The notes beneath the pieces were generated by a model, which had not been told where the DNA came from, made no database searches, and saw only the letters and a list, made by a program, of their open reading frames with translations. Made by a program: the position numbers and the translations under genes. A DNA stretch of 64,000 nt, from contig NZ_AP028654.1 of the NCBI RefSeq assembly GCF_033097505.1, positions 2,066,001-2,130,000 on the forward strand. The letters run 5' to 3'. This DNA comes from Helicovermis profundi. GTDB lineage: Bacteria; Bacillota; Clostridia; Peptostreptococcales; Acidaminobacteraceae. Numbering within the stretch: position 1 is the stretch's first letter; the number at the start of each line of letters is the position of its first letter. Shown here in pieces: positions 7,771 to 16,800 of this stretch.

Positions 7771-9057
7771 TTATTTTACCATTGAAACAGAGAAGTTTTC
7801 AGTGTCAAAATGATTATTCATTATTTTCTTTACACCATTTACATCAAGTTCATTTAAAACATCCAAATAATCGAATAAATTTATATCTTTCATAAAATAA
7901 GAAATAAATGTATTTGCAATATACTTAATTGAATTAAAAGAACTTAAGTATCTACCTGTAAGTTTCTTCTTAATTCTTTCAAAATCTTTTTCATTAAATC
8001 CATTTTGCTTAAATTTATTGATTTCTTTTAAAATTTCTTCATTTAAGAAATCTGCTTCTTTTGTTTCTCCACCAATAACCGAATACGAAAACGTCCTTCC
8101 AAAAGAATATTCATAAGAAAAAGAATTATTAATAGTTCCTCTGTCATAATGTGTTTTGAAAAATTCACTTCCTTTTCCAAACATAAGGTCAAGAGCAATC
8201 TTAAGCGCTATATTCTTTTTCAATCTTTCTCTTGTATTTACTTCTTGAACGTTATCTTTAAAACCCATATAAAAAACAGGAATTGGAAGTTTAAAATCTT
8301 TTTCAATTCTTTTTTTGTTAACTTTTAATGGTTCATCTTTAATAAGAATTTTAGGTACTGCACCCTTACTTAAAAAGCTCTCCTTTAAAGATTTATCTGT
8401 TGCATCGACAATATCATCCATATCTAAATCTCCAATAACAAATATCATCATATTTTTTGGAGAATAGAAATAATCATAACACTCCTGAAGTTCACCTCTA
8501 GTAGTTTTCATAACAGAGTCAACACTTCCAGCTATATCGTGTTTCATAGGATGATTTTTATACATGGCTTTAAGCAGATTAAAGTAAACCGCCCAGTTTG
8601 GATCATCATCATACATTTTAATTTCTTGAGTAATAATACCCTTTTCTTTCTCAACATTTTCATCTGTTAAATGTGGAGTTTGCACAAAATCCATTAGTAT
8701 ATCAAAACACTCATAAAAATTATTAACAGTTGAAAACATGTAGGCTGTTGATTGATAATTGGTAAAAGCATTTACACTAGCACCAAGTTTAGCAAATTCT
8801 TCAAAAATATTTTTATCTTTTGCTTCAAAAATTTTATGCTCTAAAAAATGTGCGATGCCAAGTGGCATTGATTTGACTTCGTCTTCACCAAAAGGAATAA
8901 AATCATTGTAAAGCGCACCATATCTTGTAGCAAAATACGCATATTTTTTTTGATAATTCTTCTTTGGAATAAAATAAATTTCAAGCCCTGAAGGGTGTAT
9001 TTTTTTGTATACCTCTTCTCCAAGTAGTTCGTTATACGTTTTTTCTATTTTCATCAT
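7771..9057 (-). CDS. ymfH: M16 zinc protease, YmfH type
   Basis: The inverted zinc motif HFLEH is present (His74 and His78 when counted from the upstream ATG at 9069), so this is the catalytically competent member of the pair. In Firmicutes YmfF and YmfH form a linked pair related to pitrilysin and processing peptidases. I prefer the ATG at 9057 because GGAG lies 6 bases ahead of it. The next codon is also ATG. The gene overlaps the end of ymfF by 26 bp, which implies translational coupling. The natural substrate is unknown to me. Confidence 0.88.
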   Translation of the reverse strand: MMKIEKTYNELLGEEVYKKIHPSGLEIYFIPKKNYQKKYAYFATRYGALYNDFIPFGEDEVKSMPLGIAHFLEHKIFEAKDKNIFEEFAKLGASVNAFTNYQSTAYMFSTVNNFYECFDILMDFVQTPHLTDENVEKEKGIITQEIKMYDDDPNWAVYFNLLKAMYKNHPMKHDIAGSVDSVMKTTRGELQECYDYFYSPKNMMIFVIGDLDMDDIVDATDKSLKESFLSKGAVPKILIKDEPLKVNKKRIEKDFKLPIPVFYMGFKDNVQEVNTRERLKKNIALKIALDLMFGKGSEFFKTHYDRGTINNSFSYEYSFGRTFSYSVIGGETKEADFLNEEILKEINKFKQNGFNEKDFERIKKKLTGRYLSSFNSIKYIANTFISYFMKDINLFDYLDVLNELDVNGVKKIMNNHFDTENFSVSMVK

Positions 9058-10339
9058 TATTTTCTCCATCTAAATAGTATATTGTATCTTTACTAACTCT
9101 TTTCGCAACTTTGATAACATCTTCTTTTGTTACTTTTTCGTATTTTTCTTTTAATTTTACTAAATCAAATTTATGTCCAGTTAACGTTTGATTATAGTAA
9201 AAATTAATAAAAGAATTAGGAAAATCAGATATCGAATCTATTGAAGAAACAATTAAATCCTTTGCAATTCTTAAATCTTCATCTGTAAAATCACCTTCAA
9301 CTATTTGTTTCATATTTTCATCAATTAATTCCAAAGTTCTATCAAAATTTTCAAATTCTACACCTGCAGATACTATCATTATGCTTTTAAATTTTTCTAC
9401 TTTTGAAAAAATATAGTAACATAAGCTTTCTTTTTCACGTACATTCATAAATAACTTTGAATTACCACCACCGCCGAGAATTATACCATAGATAGTAGAA
9501 GCTTCAAATAAATCATCTTCAAAACCAGTATTAACTCTATAACCAATAGTAAGTTTCCCTTGTTTTACTTTAAAGTTTTCTCTATATTCCCTAACTTTAC
9601 TAATATCAAACTTAATTTGTTCTTTAGGAATTTCAACTAAATTTGATACATTAAATTTAATTTTTTCTTTAATTATTTGTTCAACTTCATCAAAATCAAT
9701 ATCACCAATAACTGTAATATCTACATTTGATGATTTCAAAACATCTTGGTAATGATTATATAAGTCTACACAAGTAATTTTTTCTAATTCTTCTATTGAA
9801 CCATATTGAGGAACGCTGTAAGGTTCATTTTCACACATTAATTCTATACATCTGTCCACTGCAAATTGTGTTTTATCATTAACAAGAGTTGCAATTTCAT
9901 CTCTTAAATTTTCTTTTTCTTGTTCAAAATAACTTTTATTAAAAGCAATGCCTTTCTCAGTTTCTTCAAGAAAAGGATTAAAAATTAGTTCATTTAGTAA
10001 ATCAACTGACTTTTTAAAAATATCCTTTTCTAATATATGTTTTTCGCTAGGAAAGTGAGATTTAAAGGTCAATGTATGCTTTTCACCGTGCTTACTTACG
10101 TCAGCGACTAAAATCGAACCATACAACTCTTCTAAATGAATATTTATTTCTTTTGAAGAAGGAAATTTTGTAGTTCCTCTTTCAAGTATTCTTGTTATCA
10201 AAGTATTTTTTGTAGCTTCCTCTTTTTTTAAAGGCCTTTTTAAATTAATAGCAATTAAATTAGTTTTAAATTTAATTGATTTCATCAAATGAAGTCTAAC
10301 TCCATTTGATATTTCAACAATTTTAATATCATCTATCAT
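9032..10339 (-). CDS. ymfF: M16-like protein, YmfF type (no HxxEH motif)
   Basis: This 435-residue protein has the M16 domain pattern, including the middle and C-terminal repeats around GYRVNTGFEDD and a glycine-rich loop near GGGGNSKLFMNVREKES. It lacks the HxxEH zinc motif, so it is probably the non-catalytic partner of the downstream YmfH protein, as in other M16 heteromers such as the mitochondrial processing peptidase. It is the first gene of a ymfF-ymfH-lgt run and is divergent from ychF. Confidence 0.86.
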   Translation of the reverse strand: MIDDIKIVEISNGVRLHLMKSIKFKTNLIAINLKRPLKKEEATKNTLITRILERGTTKFPSSKEINIHLEELYGSILVADVSKHGEKHTLTFKSHFPSEKHILEKDIFKKSVDLLNELIFNPFLEETEKGIAFNKSYFEQEKENLRDEIATLVNDKTQFAVDRCIELMCENEPYSVPQYGSIEELEKITCVDLYNHYQDVLKSSNVDITVIGDIDFDEVEQIIKEKIKFNVSNLVEIPKEQIKFDISKVREYRENFKVKQGKLTIGYRVNTGFEDDLFEASTIYGIILGGGGNSKLFMNVREKESLCYYIFSKVEKFKSIMIVSAGVEFENFDRTLELIDENMKQIVEGDFTDEDLRIAKDLIVSSIDSISDFPNSFINFYYNQTLTGHKFDLVKLKEKYEKVTKEDVIKVAKRVSKDTIYYLDGENNDENRKNV

Positions 10340-10480
10340 TTTACCATTCCTTTTTTATACATTTTTTATTTTGTGACTACTATATTATATATAAATTTAA
10401 CAATTATGTGTAACATTTTAAAATAATAAAAAAAAATTAACATTCTATTCACATTTATTAAAATTTTATCGTATTTTATA

Positions 10481-10509
10481 TTGAATAGATTTTTATTATA
10501 ATATATAAT
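10481..10509 (+). promoter_or_regulatory. ychF promoter, TTGAAT-17-TATAAT
   Basis: TTGAAT at 10481-10486 and TATAAT at 10504-10509 are 17 bp apart, a near-consensus sigma-A type promoter. It leaves a 5' leader of about 80 bases before ychF, whose ribosome site is AAAGGAAG. Confidence 0.75.
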
Positions 10510-10596
10510 GAATTTTGTATGTAAAACTTAAATAATTGTTATCCGATTATTATAAATATATTAATTGTTTAATTTTTTAGCGAAAGGAAGATATAA

Positions 10597-11688
10597 ATGA
10601 AATTAGGAATCGTAGGATTACCAAATGTAGGAAAAAGCACACTCTTTAATGCAATTACAAAAGCTGGCGCAGAATCTGCAAATTATCCATTTTGTACAAT
10701 TGAACCAAATGTTGGTGTAGTTGCAGTTCCAGATAAAAGACTTGATGTGCTAAGAGAAGTATATAATTCAAAGAAAAATGTGCCTACTGCAATTGAATTT
10801 TATGATATAGCAGGACTAGTTAAAGGAGCTTCTAAAGGCGAAGGATTAGGAAATAAATTTTTAAGCCACATTAGAGAAGTAGAAGCAATAGTACACGTAG
10901 TACGTTGCTTTGAAGACGAAAATGTAGTTCATGTTGACGGAGAAGTTGGACCTTCTAAAGATATTGAAACAATCAATTTAGAACTTATTTTTTCAGATTT
11001 AGAACTTATTGAAAGAAGATTATTTAAAACTCAAAAAGGACTAAAAGCTGATAAAAGTTTAAAAGTAGAACTTGAATTACTTACAAAACTTAAAGAAACT
11101 CTTGAAGATGGATTTTCTGCTAGAACAATCGAATTTAATGATGAAGAAATTAAATTTGTAAAATCTCTTAACTTATTATCTTTCAAACCAATTATATATT
11201 GTGCAAATATTAGTGAAGACGATATAGTAAATGGAAATGAAAATAACTATGTAAAAGAAGTAAGAAAAATAGCAGATACTGAAAATGCTGAAGTTATAAC
11301 TATTTGCGCTAAAATCGAGCAAGAAGTTTCTGAACTTGAAGAAGATGAAAAAGAAGAATTCTTAAACGAACTTGGATTAAAAGAATCTGGACTAGATAAA
11401 CTTATAAGATCAAGTTATCACTTACTTGACTTAATTTCTTTCTTAACTGCTGGACCGCTCGAAGTAAGAGCTTGGACAATTAAAAAAGGAACAAAAGCAC
11501 CACAAGCTGCTAGTAAAATACATTCAGATATAGAAAGAGGATTTATTAGAGCGGAAACTATTGCATTTGAAGATTTAAAAGAACATAGAACTATGGCTGC
11601 TGCAAAAGAAAAAGGATTAGTTAGACTTGAAGGAAAAGATTACATTGTTAAAGATGGAGATGTTATTGTATTTAGATTCAACGTTTAA
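10597..11688 (+). CDS. ychF: Redox-regulated ATPase YchF (Obg-like)
   Basis: This is a 363-residue OLA1/YchF P-loop protein of the TRAFAC class that binds ribosomes and hydrolyses ATP more readily than GTP. The Walker A loop [13 protein letters not shown] is at residues 6-18, followed by [10 protein letters not shown] and [18 protein letters not shown] coiled-coil arm occupies the middle and the TGS domain the C-terminus, ending [14 protein letters not shown]. The gene has its own promoter and terminator and is transcribed away from ymfF. Confidence 0.97.
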   Translation: MKLGIVGLPNVGKSTLFNAITKAGAESANYPFCTIEPNVGVVAVPDKRLDVLREVYNSKKNVPTAIEFYDIAGLVKGASKGEGLGNKFLSHIREVEAIVHVVRCFEDENVVHVDGEVGPSKDIETINLELIFSDLELIERRLFKTQKGLKADKSLKVELELLTKLKETLEDGFSARTIEFNDEEIKFVKSLNLLSFKPIIYCANISEDDIVNGNENNYVKEVRKIADTENAEVITICAKIEQEVSELEEDEKEEFLNELGLKESGLDKLIRSSYHLLDLISFLTAGPLEVRAWTIKKGTKAPQAASKIHSDIERGFIRAETIAFEDLKEHRTMAAAKEKGLVRLEGKDYIVKDGDVIVFRFNV

Positions 11689-11703
11689 ATAACAAAATTT
11701 TTA

Positions 11704-11750
11704 AAAACCTGCAAAAGCTTGAGTTTTCATTAGCTTTAGCAGGTTTTCTT
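11704..11750. terminator. Terminator of ychF
   Basis: Sixteen-base arms with one mismatch (AAAACCTGC-AAAGCT type) surround a short loop and are followed by T-rich sequence. Confidence 0.8.
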
Positions 11751-11791
11751 TATCAACTTTTATTATAGTAAGAATTATAAGCTAATATTAC

Positions 11792-11836
11792 AAAACCCAT
11801 TAATACTGTTTTACTATCGGTATTAATGGGTTTTTT
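11792..11836. terminator. Second terminator, probably for exoA from the opposite strand
   Basis: Perfect 15 bp arms (AAAACCCATTAATAC and its complement) surround a 13-base loop, with T-runs usable mainly on the plus strand. It ends 9 bp from the exoA stop, so it can serve both converging transcripts. Confidence 0.7.
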
Positions 11837-11844
11837 AATGTGTA

Positions 11845-12672
11845 TTATAAATCTATTTCCAATAAAATTGGTGTATGATCTTGTCTATCTCCTGAGTTTA
11901 TCATCTCAGATTTAACAACTTTTTCAGTTAGTCTATCACTAACTAACCAGTAATCAATTCTCCAGCCTGAATTATTTATTTTACTCGTTTTTACCCTTTG
12001 TGCCCACCAAGAATACATACCTACGGCATCACCATGCATATATCTAAAAGTATCTGTAAATCCTTTTTTTAATAAATTTGTAAAACCAAGACGCTCTTCA
12101 TCTGTAAAACCTGCGGACCTATGATTGTTTTTTGGATGTGCTAAATCTATCTCTTTATGCGCTACATTATAATCACCTGTAGCTAAAACTGGTTTTTCTT
12201 TATCTAGATTTTTGAGATACTCAGCGTAGTTTATATCCCAAATTTGCCTTTCTTTGAGTCTTTTTAGACCATCACCTGCATTAGGTGTATAAACTTGAGT
12301 AAGATAAAATTTTCCAAAATCTAAAGTAATAATTCTACCTTCTATATCCATTGTATCTGGAGCTTCAATTTTAGGATAGAAAACTTTCGGTGAATATTTG
12401 TCTTTATATAGAAACATAGTGCCAGCATAACTTTTTCTAGCTGGTTGTTGAGAACTTCTCCATACATATGAATAACCTTTAAAATAATTTGCTAAATGTT
12501 CCATATGCTTTTTACTAGGACCAGTAGCTGGTAATTTAGTTTCTTGTAAAGCAATTACATCTGGATCTTTTTCTATAATTGTATCAAATACTTTCCTTGT
12601 TAGTTGCGCCCTATTTGAATCACTTGTTAAGGCAGCATTTAATGAATCAATATTCCATGAAATAAGTTTCAA
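11845..12672 (-). CDS. Exodeoxyribonuclease III / AP endonuclease
   Basis: This enzyme belongs to the Mg-dependent endonuclease/exonuclease/phosphatase superfamily and cuts 5' of abasic sites and 3' blocked ends during base excision repair. Readable motifs are LISWNIDSLNA at the start, DVIALQETKL with the catalytic Glu, and GDYNVAH. The end has DRQDHTPI with the catalytic Asp-His. I chose the TTG at 12672, which has GGAG 6 bases upstream and gives 275 residues starting at the conserved strand. A longer reading from 12732 would add an unconserved tail. It belongs to the ExoA/XthA branch. Confidence 0.92.
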   Translation of the reverse strand: MKLISWNIDSLNAALTSDSNRAQLTRKVFDTIIEKDPDVIALQETKLPATGPSKKHMEHLANYFKGYSYVWRSSQQPARKSYAGTMFLYKDKYSPKVFYPKIEAPDTMDIEGRIITLDFGKFYLTQVYTPNAGDGLKRLKERQIWDINYAEYLKNLDKEKPVLATGDYNVAHKEIDLAHPKNNHRSAGFTDEERLGFTNLLKKGFTDTFRYMHGDAVGMYSWWAQRVKTSKINNSGWRIDYWLVSDRLTEKVVKSEMINSGDRQDHTPILLEIDL

Positions 12673-12715
12673 TTTGTTCTCCTTTATAATTAATATTTCG
12701 CGTATCCTATATTTT

Positions 12716-13219
12716 TTATTCTTTAAACTCACTTTTCAATATTGAAAAAACAATTAAATCAATATATTTACCATCAACTTTATGTGCTTCTCTTAAAATT
12801 CCCTCTCTAGTCATACCTAATTTTTCATAGATATGAATACCTTTATCATTATTAGAAAAAGCATCTAACCAAAATCTATTGGTTTCACCATTATTAAAAG
12901 CGTACTTCATAAGTCCTTTTATAACTTCAGTTCCATATCCTAATGATTTTTTTTCAATAACAATTCTTCTAAGTTCAAAAACATCTGAGAGTTCATCTAC
13001 TACTGATAAAATAAATCCTACTTTATCTTTGCTCTTAGCTTCTTCAACAATAAAAAGAAGTTCATTTTCAGACTTTATTTGTTTTAAATGAGTTTCAAAA
13101 GACTCATTATACACGAATCCTTTATTCTCATCTTGATTTTCTAAATCCATAATATATTCTATATCTGTTTCATTTGCATTCCTAATAAGTAATCTTTCAC
13201 TAGTAAAAACATTAAACAT
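12716..13219 (-). CDS. GNAT family N-acetyltransferase
   Basis: This 167-residue acetyltransferase resembles the RimJ/RimL group. It starts with TSERLLIRNANETDIEYI, has an acetyl-CoA binding segment around SLGYGTEVIKGLMKYAF, and ends with IYEKLGMTREGILREAHKVDG. The ATG at 13219 follows GAGG at 6 bases, so the in-frame GTG at 13231 is not needed. Its acceptor (a protein N-terminus or a small amine) cannot be predicted. It ends 43 bp before the exonuclease start on the same strand. Confidence 0.85.
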   Translation of the reverse strand: MFNVFTSERLLIRNANETDIEYIMDLENQDENKGFVYNESFETHLKQIKSENELLFIVEEAKSKDKVGFILSVVDELSDVFELRRIVIEKKSLGYGTEVIKGLMKYAFNNGETNRFWLDAFSNNDKGIHIYEKLGMTREGILREAHKVDGKYIDLIVFSILKSEFKE

Positions 13220-13326
13220 TTTAATCCTCACTTTCTATAAGAAACTTTTAAAAAACTACTACAAAACATATATACCCAATATATTATTTTTTATCACAAA
13301 TTATAAAACAAATTAATAATATTATT

Positions 13327-13548
13327 TTAGAATTCAATATTATTTAAAGCATCTCTTAATTTAAGTATATCGTCTTTTGATAAAGTGACTCCTTTTCCCA
13401 TTTTCTCATGAGTCGGATCCCAATCTCTTAAATCGTATTTAGCTTCTCTATCATTCCAACTAATTAAATTTAATTCTTTTGTCCAACCTTTAGAATTTTC
13501 AGATATAATCGCCACATTTTTCTTTATTTCGTATTTTATATTCGCCAT
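13327..13548 (-). CDS. YdbC-like PC4 family single-strand DNA-binding protein
   Basis: This 73-residue protein matches the YdbC/PC4 fold by eye. It has an N-terminal strand KYEIKKNVAIIS, the segment GWTKELNLISWNDREAKYDLRDWDP, and a C-terminal helix GVTLSKDDILKLRDAL. Bacterial YdbC proteins dimerise and bind single-stranded DNA; their cellular role is not well defined. The gene lies 16 bp downstream of a HAD hydrolase gene on the same strand. Confidence 0.85.
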   Translation of the reverse strand: MANIKYEIKKNVAIISENSKGWTKELNLISWNDREAKYDLRDWDPTHEKMGKGVTLSKDDILKLRDALNNIEF

Positions 13549-13564
13549 TATTAGCCCCTTTATT

Positions 13565-14269
13565 TTATATTATGCTTGTGATTAATTTTTCAATATCTTT
13601 TACTAAAACCATATTTTCAGTTAAAACTTGATTTCTTTTATTTATTAGTATTGTTTTAAAACCAAATTCTCTTGGCACTTTATAGTCATTCATAAAATCG
13701 TCGCCAATAAAAACAATTTCATTTTTTTCATGATTTGATTTAATAAAAGCTTCTTCGTATATCTTGTAATCTGGTTTTGCATATCCAAAATTAATTGAAG
13801 TAATAATAAATTCAAACAAATGGTCTATTTTATTTAATTTGAGAAGTGTTTCAACTCCATTTTCTACTTTAAAATTTGAAACTATAGCAAGCTTATATTT
13901 TTCACTAAGTTTATTTAAAAGATCTCTTACTTCTTCATGGACATAACATCTTGAAAGGTAATTATTCCAAAAATTTTCTTCAAGTTTTTTAAGAACCTCT
14001 TCTTTACACTCAAGGTCTATTCTAGTGTTTTTATTAACTACATACTCATACCTTAAAAATATACTATACTCTTCATGCGTTTGAAGCTTTGATTCAATAT
14101 TTTTTCTAGCATTTTCATATTCAAAGAAAAATTCATCGAAATCTTCCCAATATTTTTCAACTTTAGAACCATTAAAAGCCCAATATGCATAATCGCTCTT
14201 CTTGGGAAGTTCATACATATCAATGATAGTCTCCATACAATCGAAAAATATATATTTTATTTTATTCAA
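13565..14269 (-). CDS. HAD superfamily hydrolase (YjjG-like)
   Basis: This 234-residue cytoplasmic phosphohydrolase of HAD subfamily I has a helical cap. Motif I is FFDCMETI, with the nucleophile Asp but a Met where DxD usually has the acid/base Asp. Motif II is IVSN, motif III the Lys in YAKPDYKIY, and motif IV IGDDFMNDY. The missing second Asp may mean low phosphatase activity or a different substrate. It forms a short operon with the PC4-like gene. Confidence 0.85.
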   Translation of the reverse strand: MNKIKYIFFDCMETIIDMYELPKKSDYAYWAFNGSKVEKYWEDFDEFFFEYENARKNIESKLQTHEEYSIFLRYEYVVNKNTRIDLECKEEVLKKLEENFWNNYLSRCYVHEEVRDLLNKLSEKYKLAIVSNFKVENGVETLLKLNKIDHLFEFIITSINFGYAKPDYKIYEEAFIKSNHEKNEIVFIGDDFMNDYKVPREFGFKTILINKRNQVLTENMVLVKDIEKLITSII

Positions 14270-14416
14270 ATCAACACCTCGTTTATTTATTATTACATCT
14301 TAATTTTATCATTATAATTAACTTAATTAAATAGTTAATAAAATAATTATTCTAGTCTATTAAACATTATTAATATATAATATATGAAAATACAATAAAT
14401 TTTACAGGAGGTTTTT

Positions 14417-14980
14417 ATGAATAGAGAAGATGCTTTTAAACTATTACAAGAACACGTTAAAACTGATCGACTACTTCGTCACTCATTTGCAGTAGAAGGT
14501 GCTATGATTGCTTATGCTAAAAAACTTGGAGAAAATGAAGATAGATGGGGTTTACTTGGTTTACTTCACGATATTGATTATGAAAAATTTCCAGAAGAAC
14601 ACCCTGATTTTGCTCCTAAACTCCTTAGTGAAACTGACTTAGGTGATGATTTTATTAATTCTATTTTATCACACGGCACAAATTCTCCTTATCCTAGAGA
14701 TAGTAAAGAAAGACAGTGCCTTCATGCAGTCGATGAAATGGCTAGCTTTATTATTGCAGTCGCTTTAATGAGACCAACAAGGTTTGAAGGATTAAAGGCA
14801 AAATCGGTTAAAAAGAAAATGAAAGACAAAAGATTTGCAGCAGCTGTCGATAGAGAAGAACTCCTTACTTCAGTTGAAAGTCTTGGAACTGAATTCAATG
14901 AACACATAGATATTATAGTCAATGGATTAATAGAAGAAGAGAAAATGATAAACGCTGATGGTTATACTTTACTAGGATAA
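14417..14980 (+). CDS. HD-domain phosphohydrolase
   Basis: This 187-residue protein has an HD metal site. RHSFAVEGAM supplies the first His, LLHDIDYEKFPEEHP the His-Asp pair and a further His, and LSHGTNSPYPRD and AVDEMASFIIA the later ligands. Proteins of this HDIG class hydrolyse phosphate esters, often nucleotides; the substrate is unknown. A strong AGGAGG stands 5 bases before the ATG. The gene is monocistronic with its own terminator. Confidence 0.86.
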   Translation: MNREDAFKLLQEHVKTDRLLRHSFAVEGAMIAYAKKLGENEDRWGLLGLLHDIDYEKFPEEHPDFAPKLLSETDLGDDFINSILSHGTNSPYPRDSKERQCLHAVDEMASFIIAVALMRPTRFEGLKAKSVKKKMKDKRFAAAVDREELLTSVESLGTEFNEHIDIIVNGLIEEEKMINADGYTLLG

Positions 14981-15028
14981 AAAACAGATGAACTTCCATT
15001 CTTTAGTGGCAGTTCATCTGTTTTTTTA
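14981..15028 (+). terminator. Terminator of the HD-domain gene
   Basis: Perfect 14 bp arms (AAAACAGATGAACT and its complement, 14981-14994 and 15011-15024) are followed by a T-run. The stem begins right after the stop codon. Confidence 0.85.
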
Positions 15029-15034
15029 AATTGC

Positions 15035-15063
15035 ATAAATGAATTTCTAAGGCATCGGATAAA
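15035..15063 (+). repeat. Scar copy of the dispersed two-hairpin element
   Basis: The 29 bases join the first 12-13 bases of the dispersed element (ATAAATGAATTTCT) directly to its last 15 (AAGGCATCGGATAAA). About 110 internal bases with both hairpins are missing. This looks like an internal deletion at a short TCT repeat, or a precursor lacking the core. It abuts the stop of the gene at 15069. Confidence 0.75.
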
Positions 15064-15068
15064 TATCA

Positions 15069-16232
15069 TTATTTTTTAACTATCTTATGATAACCTTTGT
15101 CTCCATAAGGCATTAAATTTTCTTTCCACTTTTTTTCGAGTTCTTTCATTTTTTTATGAACCAAAGTAGAATTTTCTTTTTCTTTGAATTCTTCTAAAAT
15201 TTCAATAACAAAATTTTCTTTACCAAATTCATTCCAGTCGTTTTGAAGGCCTTTATTCATAAAAGTCCCCATATTAAGCTGAAAAATAATTCCATTTAGC
15301 TGTCTTATATTTCTTGAAGTTCCTAAGAAAATTTTTCCGTTTACTAAATTTTTAATTTGATAAACACCATTTATTATATCTTCACTAGCAATTTTAGCCT
15401 TATACTCTTCTCTTAATTTTTTCTTTCTATCATTCACTTTTTTAATTTCCTTTTCTTTTTTATTTAAATTTTTATCTACAATTTCTTTGACCCAATAAAA
15501 ACTTCCATCTTTTTCTCTATCCATAAAACCATACTCTATTAAGTACCTTCTTATAAGAGTATAATCTTCAAGATAAATATTTTTCAAAATTTCATTTACT
15601 TCTTTTTCAGTATATTTTCTTTCAAATTCAAATTTCTTAATTATCTCTCTTAAAATAATAATTTTGTTTTTTTCTTTAGTATAAAAAGTTCTTAGTTTTC
15701 CATTAGTACCATCCGGGAAATAATTATTTATAATTTTTTTAGATTCATCATTTGTAGTATTATATCTATCATCTATCATTTTGGCAGTTTTATGCGGTTT
15801 TATTAATTCTTTATTTTGATTAATATTTTTACTTAAAATGCTCATGATTGTTACTATTGCCTTTGCTTGTTTTTCTTTTTCTTTTAACATATATCTATGA
15901 TTTCTAACAGTTGAAACACTACCTATATTAAGTTTTTCTTTTATATTATAATCTGACTCACCTTTATAAAACAAATCAAGTATCTTACTTTGATGATTTG
16001 AAAAACCTGTAATCTTTTTATCAAGATTAATAAGATAATCAAATACACTAATATGCTCTTTTTCTATATGCTTAATCATTTGTTTCCTTGCGTCAAAAAA
16101 ATCATCTCCATTTTTATAAACATTACCTATTTCAGTTTTAAATTCACATAACAAACAATGATATTGATCATTAATTTTACTATAGCCTTTTTCCCTATCT
16201 GAACTTTCTACCATCCAAAACAATTCATTCAT
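15069..16232 (-). CDS. Predicted DNA-binding protein: C2H2-like finger, HTH, DUF2087 and degenerate GIY-YIG domain
   Basis: This 387-residue protein appears to have four modules. A C26-x2-C29...H55-x4-H60 zinc-finger-like motif comes first. An HTH segment around residues 78-115 resembles LuxR or sigma region 4. A DUF2087-like block follows at about 170-248 (YFPDGTNGKLRTFYTKEK...GFMDREKDGSFYWV). The C-terminal GIY-YIG-like region begins with GVYQIKNLVNGKIFLGTS near 289. The tyrosine of the second motif is replaced by Phe (IFLG), so nuclease activity is doubtful. I start at the ATG at 16232 after AGGTG. It may regulate transcription or repair; the function is unproven. Confidence 0.72.
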   Translation of the reverse strand: MNELFWMVESSDREKGYSKINDQYHCLLCEFKTEIGNVYKNGDDFFDARKQMIKHIEKEHISVFDYLINLDKKITGFSNHQSKILDLFYKGESDYNIKEKLNIGSVSTVRNHRYMLKEKEKQAKAIVTIMSILSKNINQNKELIKPHKTAKMIDDRYNTTNDESKKIINNYFPDGTNGKLRTFYTKEKNKIIILREIIKKFEFERKYTEKEVNEILKNIYLEDYTLIRRYLIEYGFMDREKDGSFYWVKEIVDKNLNKKEKEIKKVNDRKKKLREEYKAKIASEDIINGVYQIKNLVNGKIFLGTSRNIRQLNGIIFQLNMGTFMNKGLQNDWNEFGKENFVIEILEEFKEKENSTLVHKKMKELEKKWKENLMPYGDKGYHKIVKK

Positions 16233-16372
16233 ATTAGCACCTACCTCTTTTTCGACACATCCATCTATAAATAAATAGATTTTTAGCAACAACATCTATT
16301 AAAATGATATTACAAGTAATATTATTTGTCAAATAAAATTTAAAATACAAAGAATAATAAAACAAAAATAAA

Positions 16373-16409
16373 AAAATGCGCATAGCATTTACTAGACTAT
16401 ACGCATTTT
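16373..16409 (-). terminator. Terminator after the aminotransferase operon
   Basis: Thirteen-base arms with one mismatch (AAAATGCGCATAG with CTATACGCATTTT) are followed on the minus strand by a T-run. It ends transcription from the genes starting at 18117. Confidence 0.75.
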
Positions 16410-16448
16410 AAAATATTTACTTATTTTAACTTAAATTAGTGAATTTGC

Positions 16449-16799
16449 TTAATTACTTTTATTAATTCTCATATCTACTGAATATTCATCATTTTTCACT
16501 TCTATAAATATATCACTATAATTAATTTCAAAATTCATCGATTGCAAATCTGAATTTAGCGAATTAATTATATGAATTGTTGCTAAGAAACTGTCTTCAT
16601 TTTTATTAAATCTAATCATAATTTTATCTATTCCTGAAAATTGAAATCTAGAATTAATTATTTTAAATTCTTCATCAAAATACAAATTTAAAGTTCTTTT
16701 TTTTAGCAATATAGCTAAATCTATATCTTCATCAACTTCTCTAACAGTATGAATATCAAAATCACTTTCTATGTTTAAGTTGTATTTTTTGTAATACAT
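16449..16799 (-). CDS. Hypothetical protein
   Basis: I do not recognise this protein of about 116 residues. It is acidic, without membrane segments, and alternates hydrophobic and charged residues in a way that suggests beta strands. The ATG at 16799 lies one base after the aminotransferase stop codon, so translation is probably coupled. A TTG at 16817 is in frame but less likely. It is the last gene before a terminator. Confidence 0.6.
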   Translation of the reverse strand: MYYKKYNLNIESDFDIHTVREVDEDIDLAILLKKRTLNLYFDEEFKIINSRFQFSGIDKIMIRFNKNEDSFLATIHIINSLNSDLQSMNFEINYSDIFIEVKNDEYSVDMRINKSN

Positions 16800-16800
16800 C

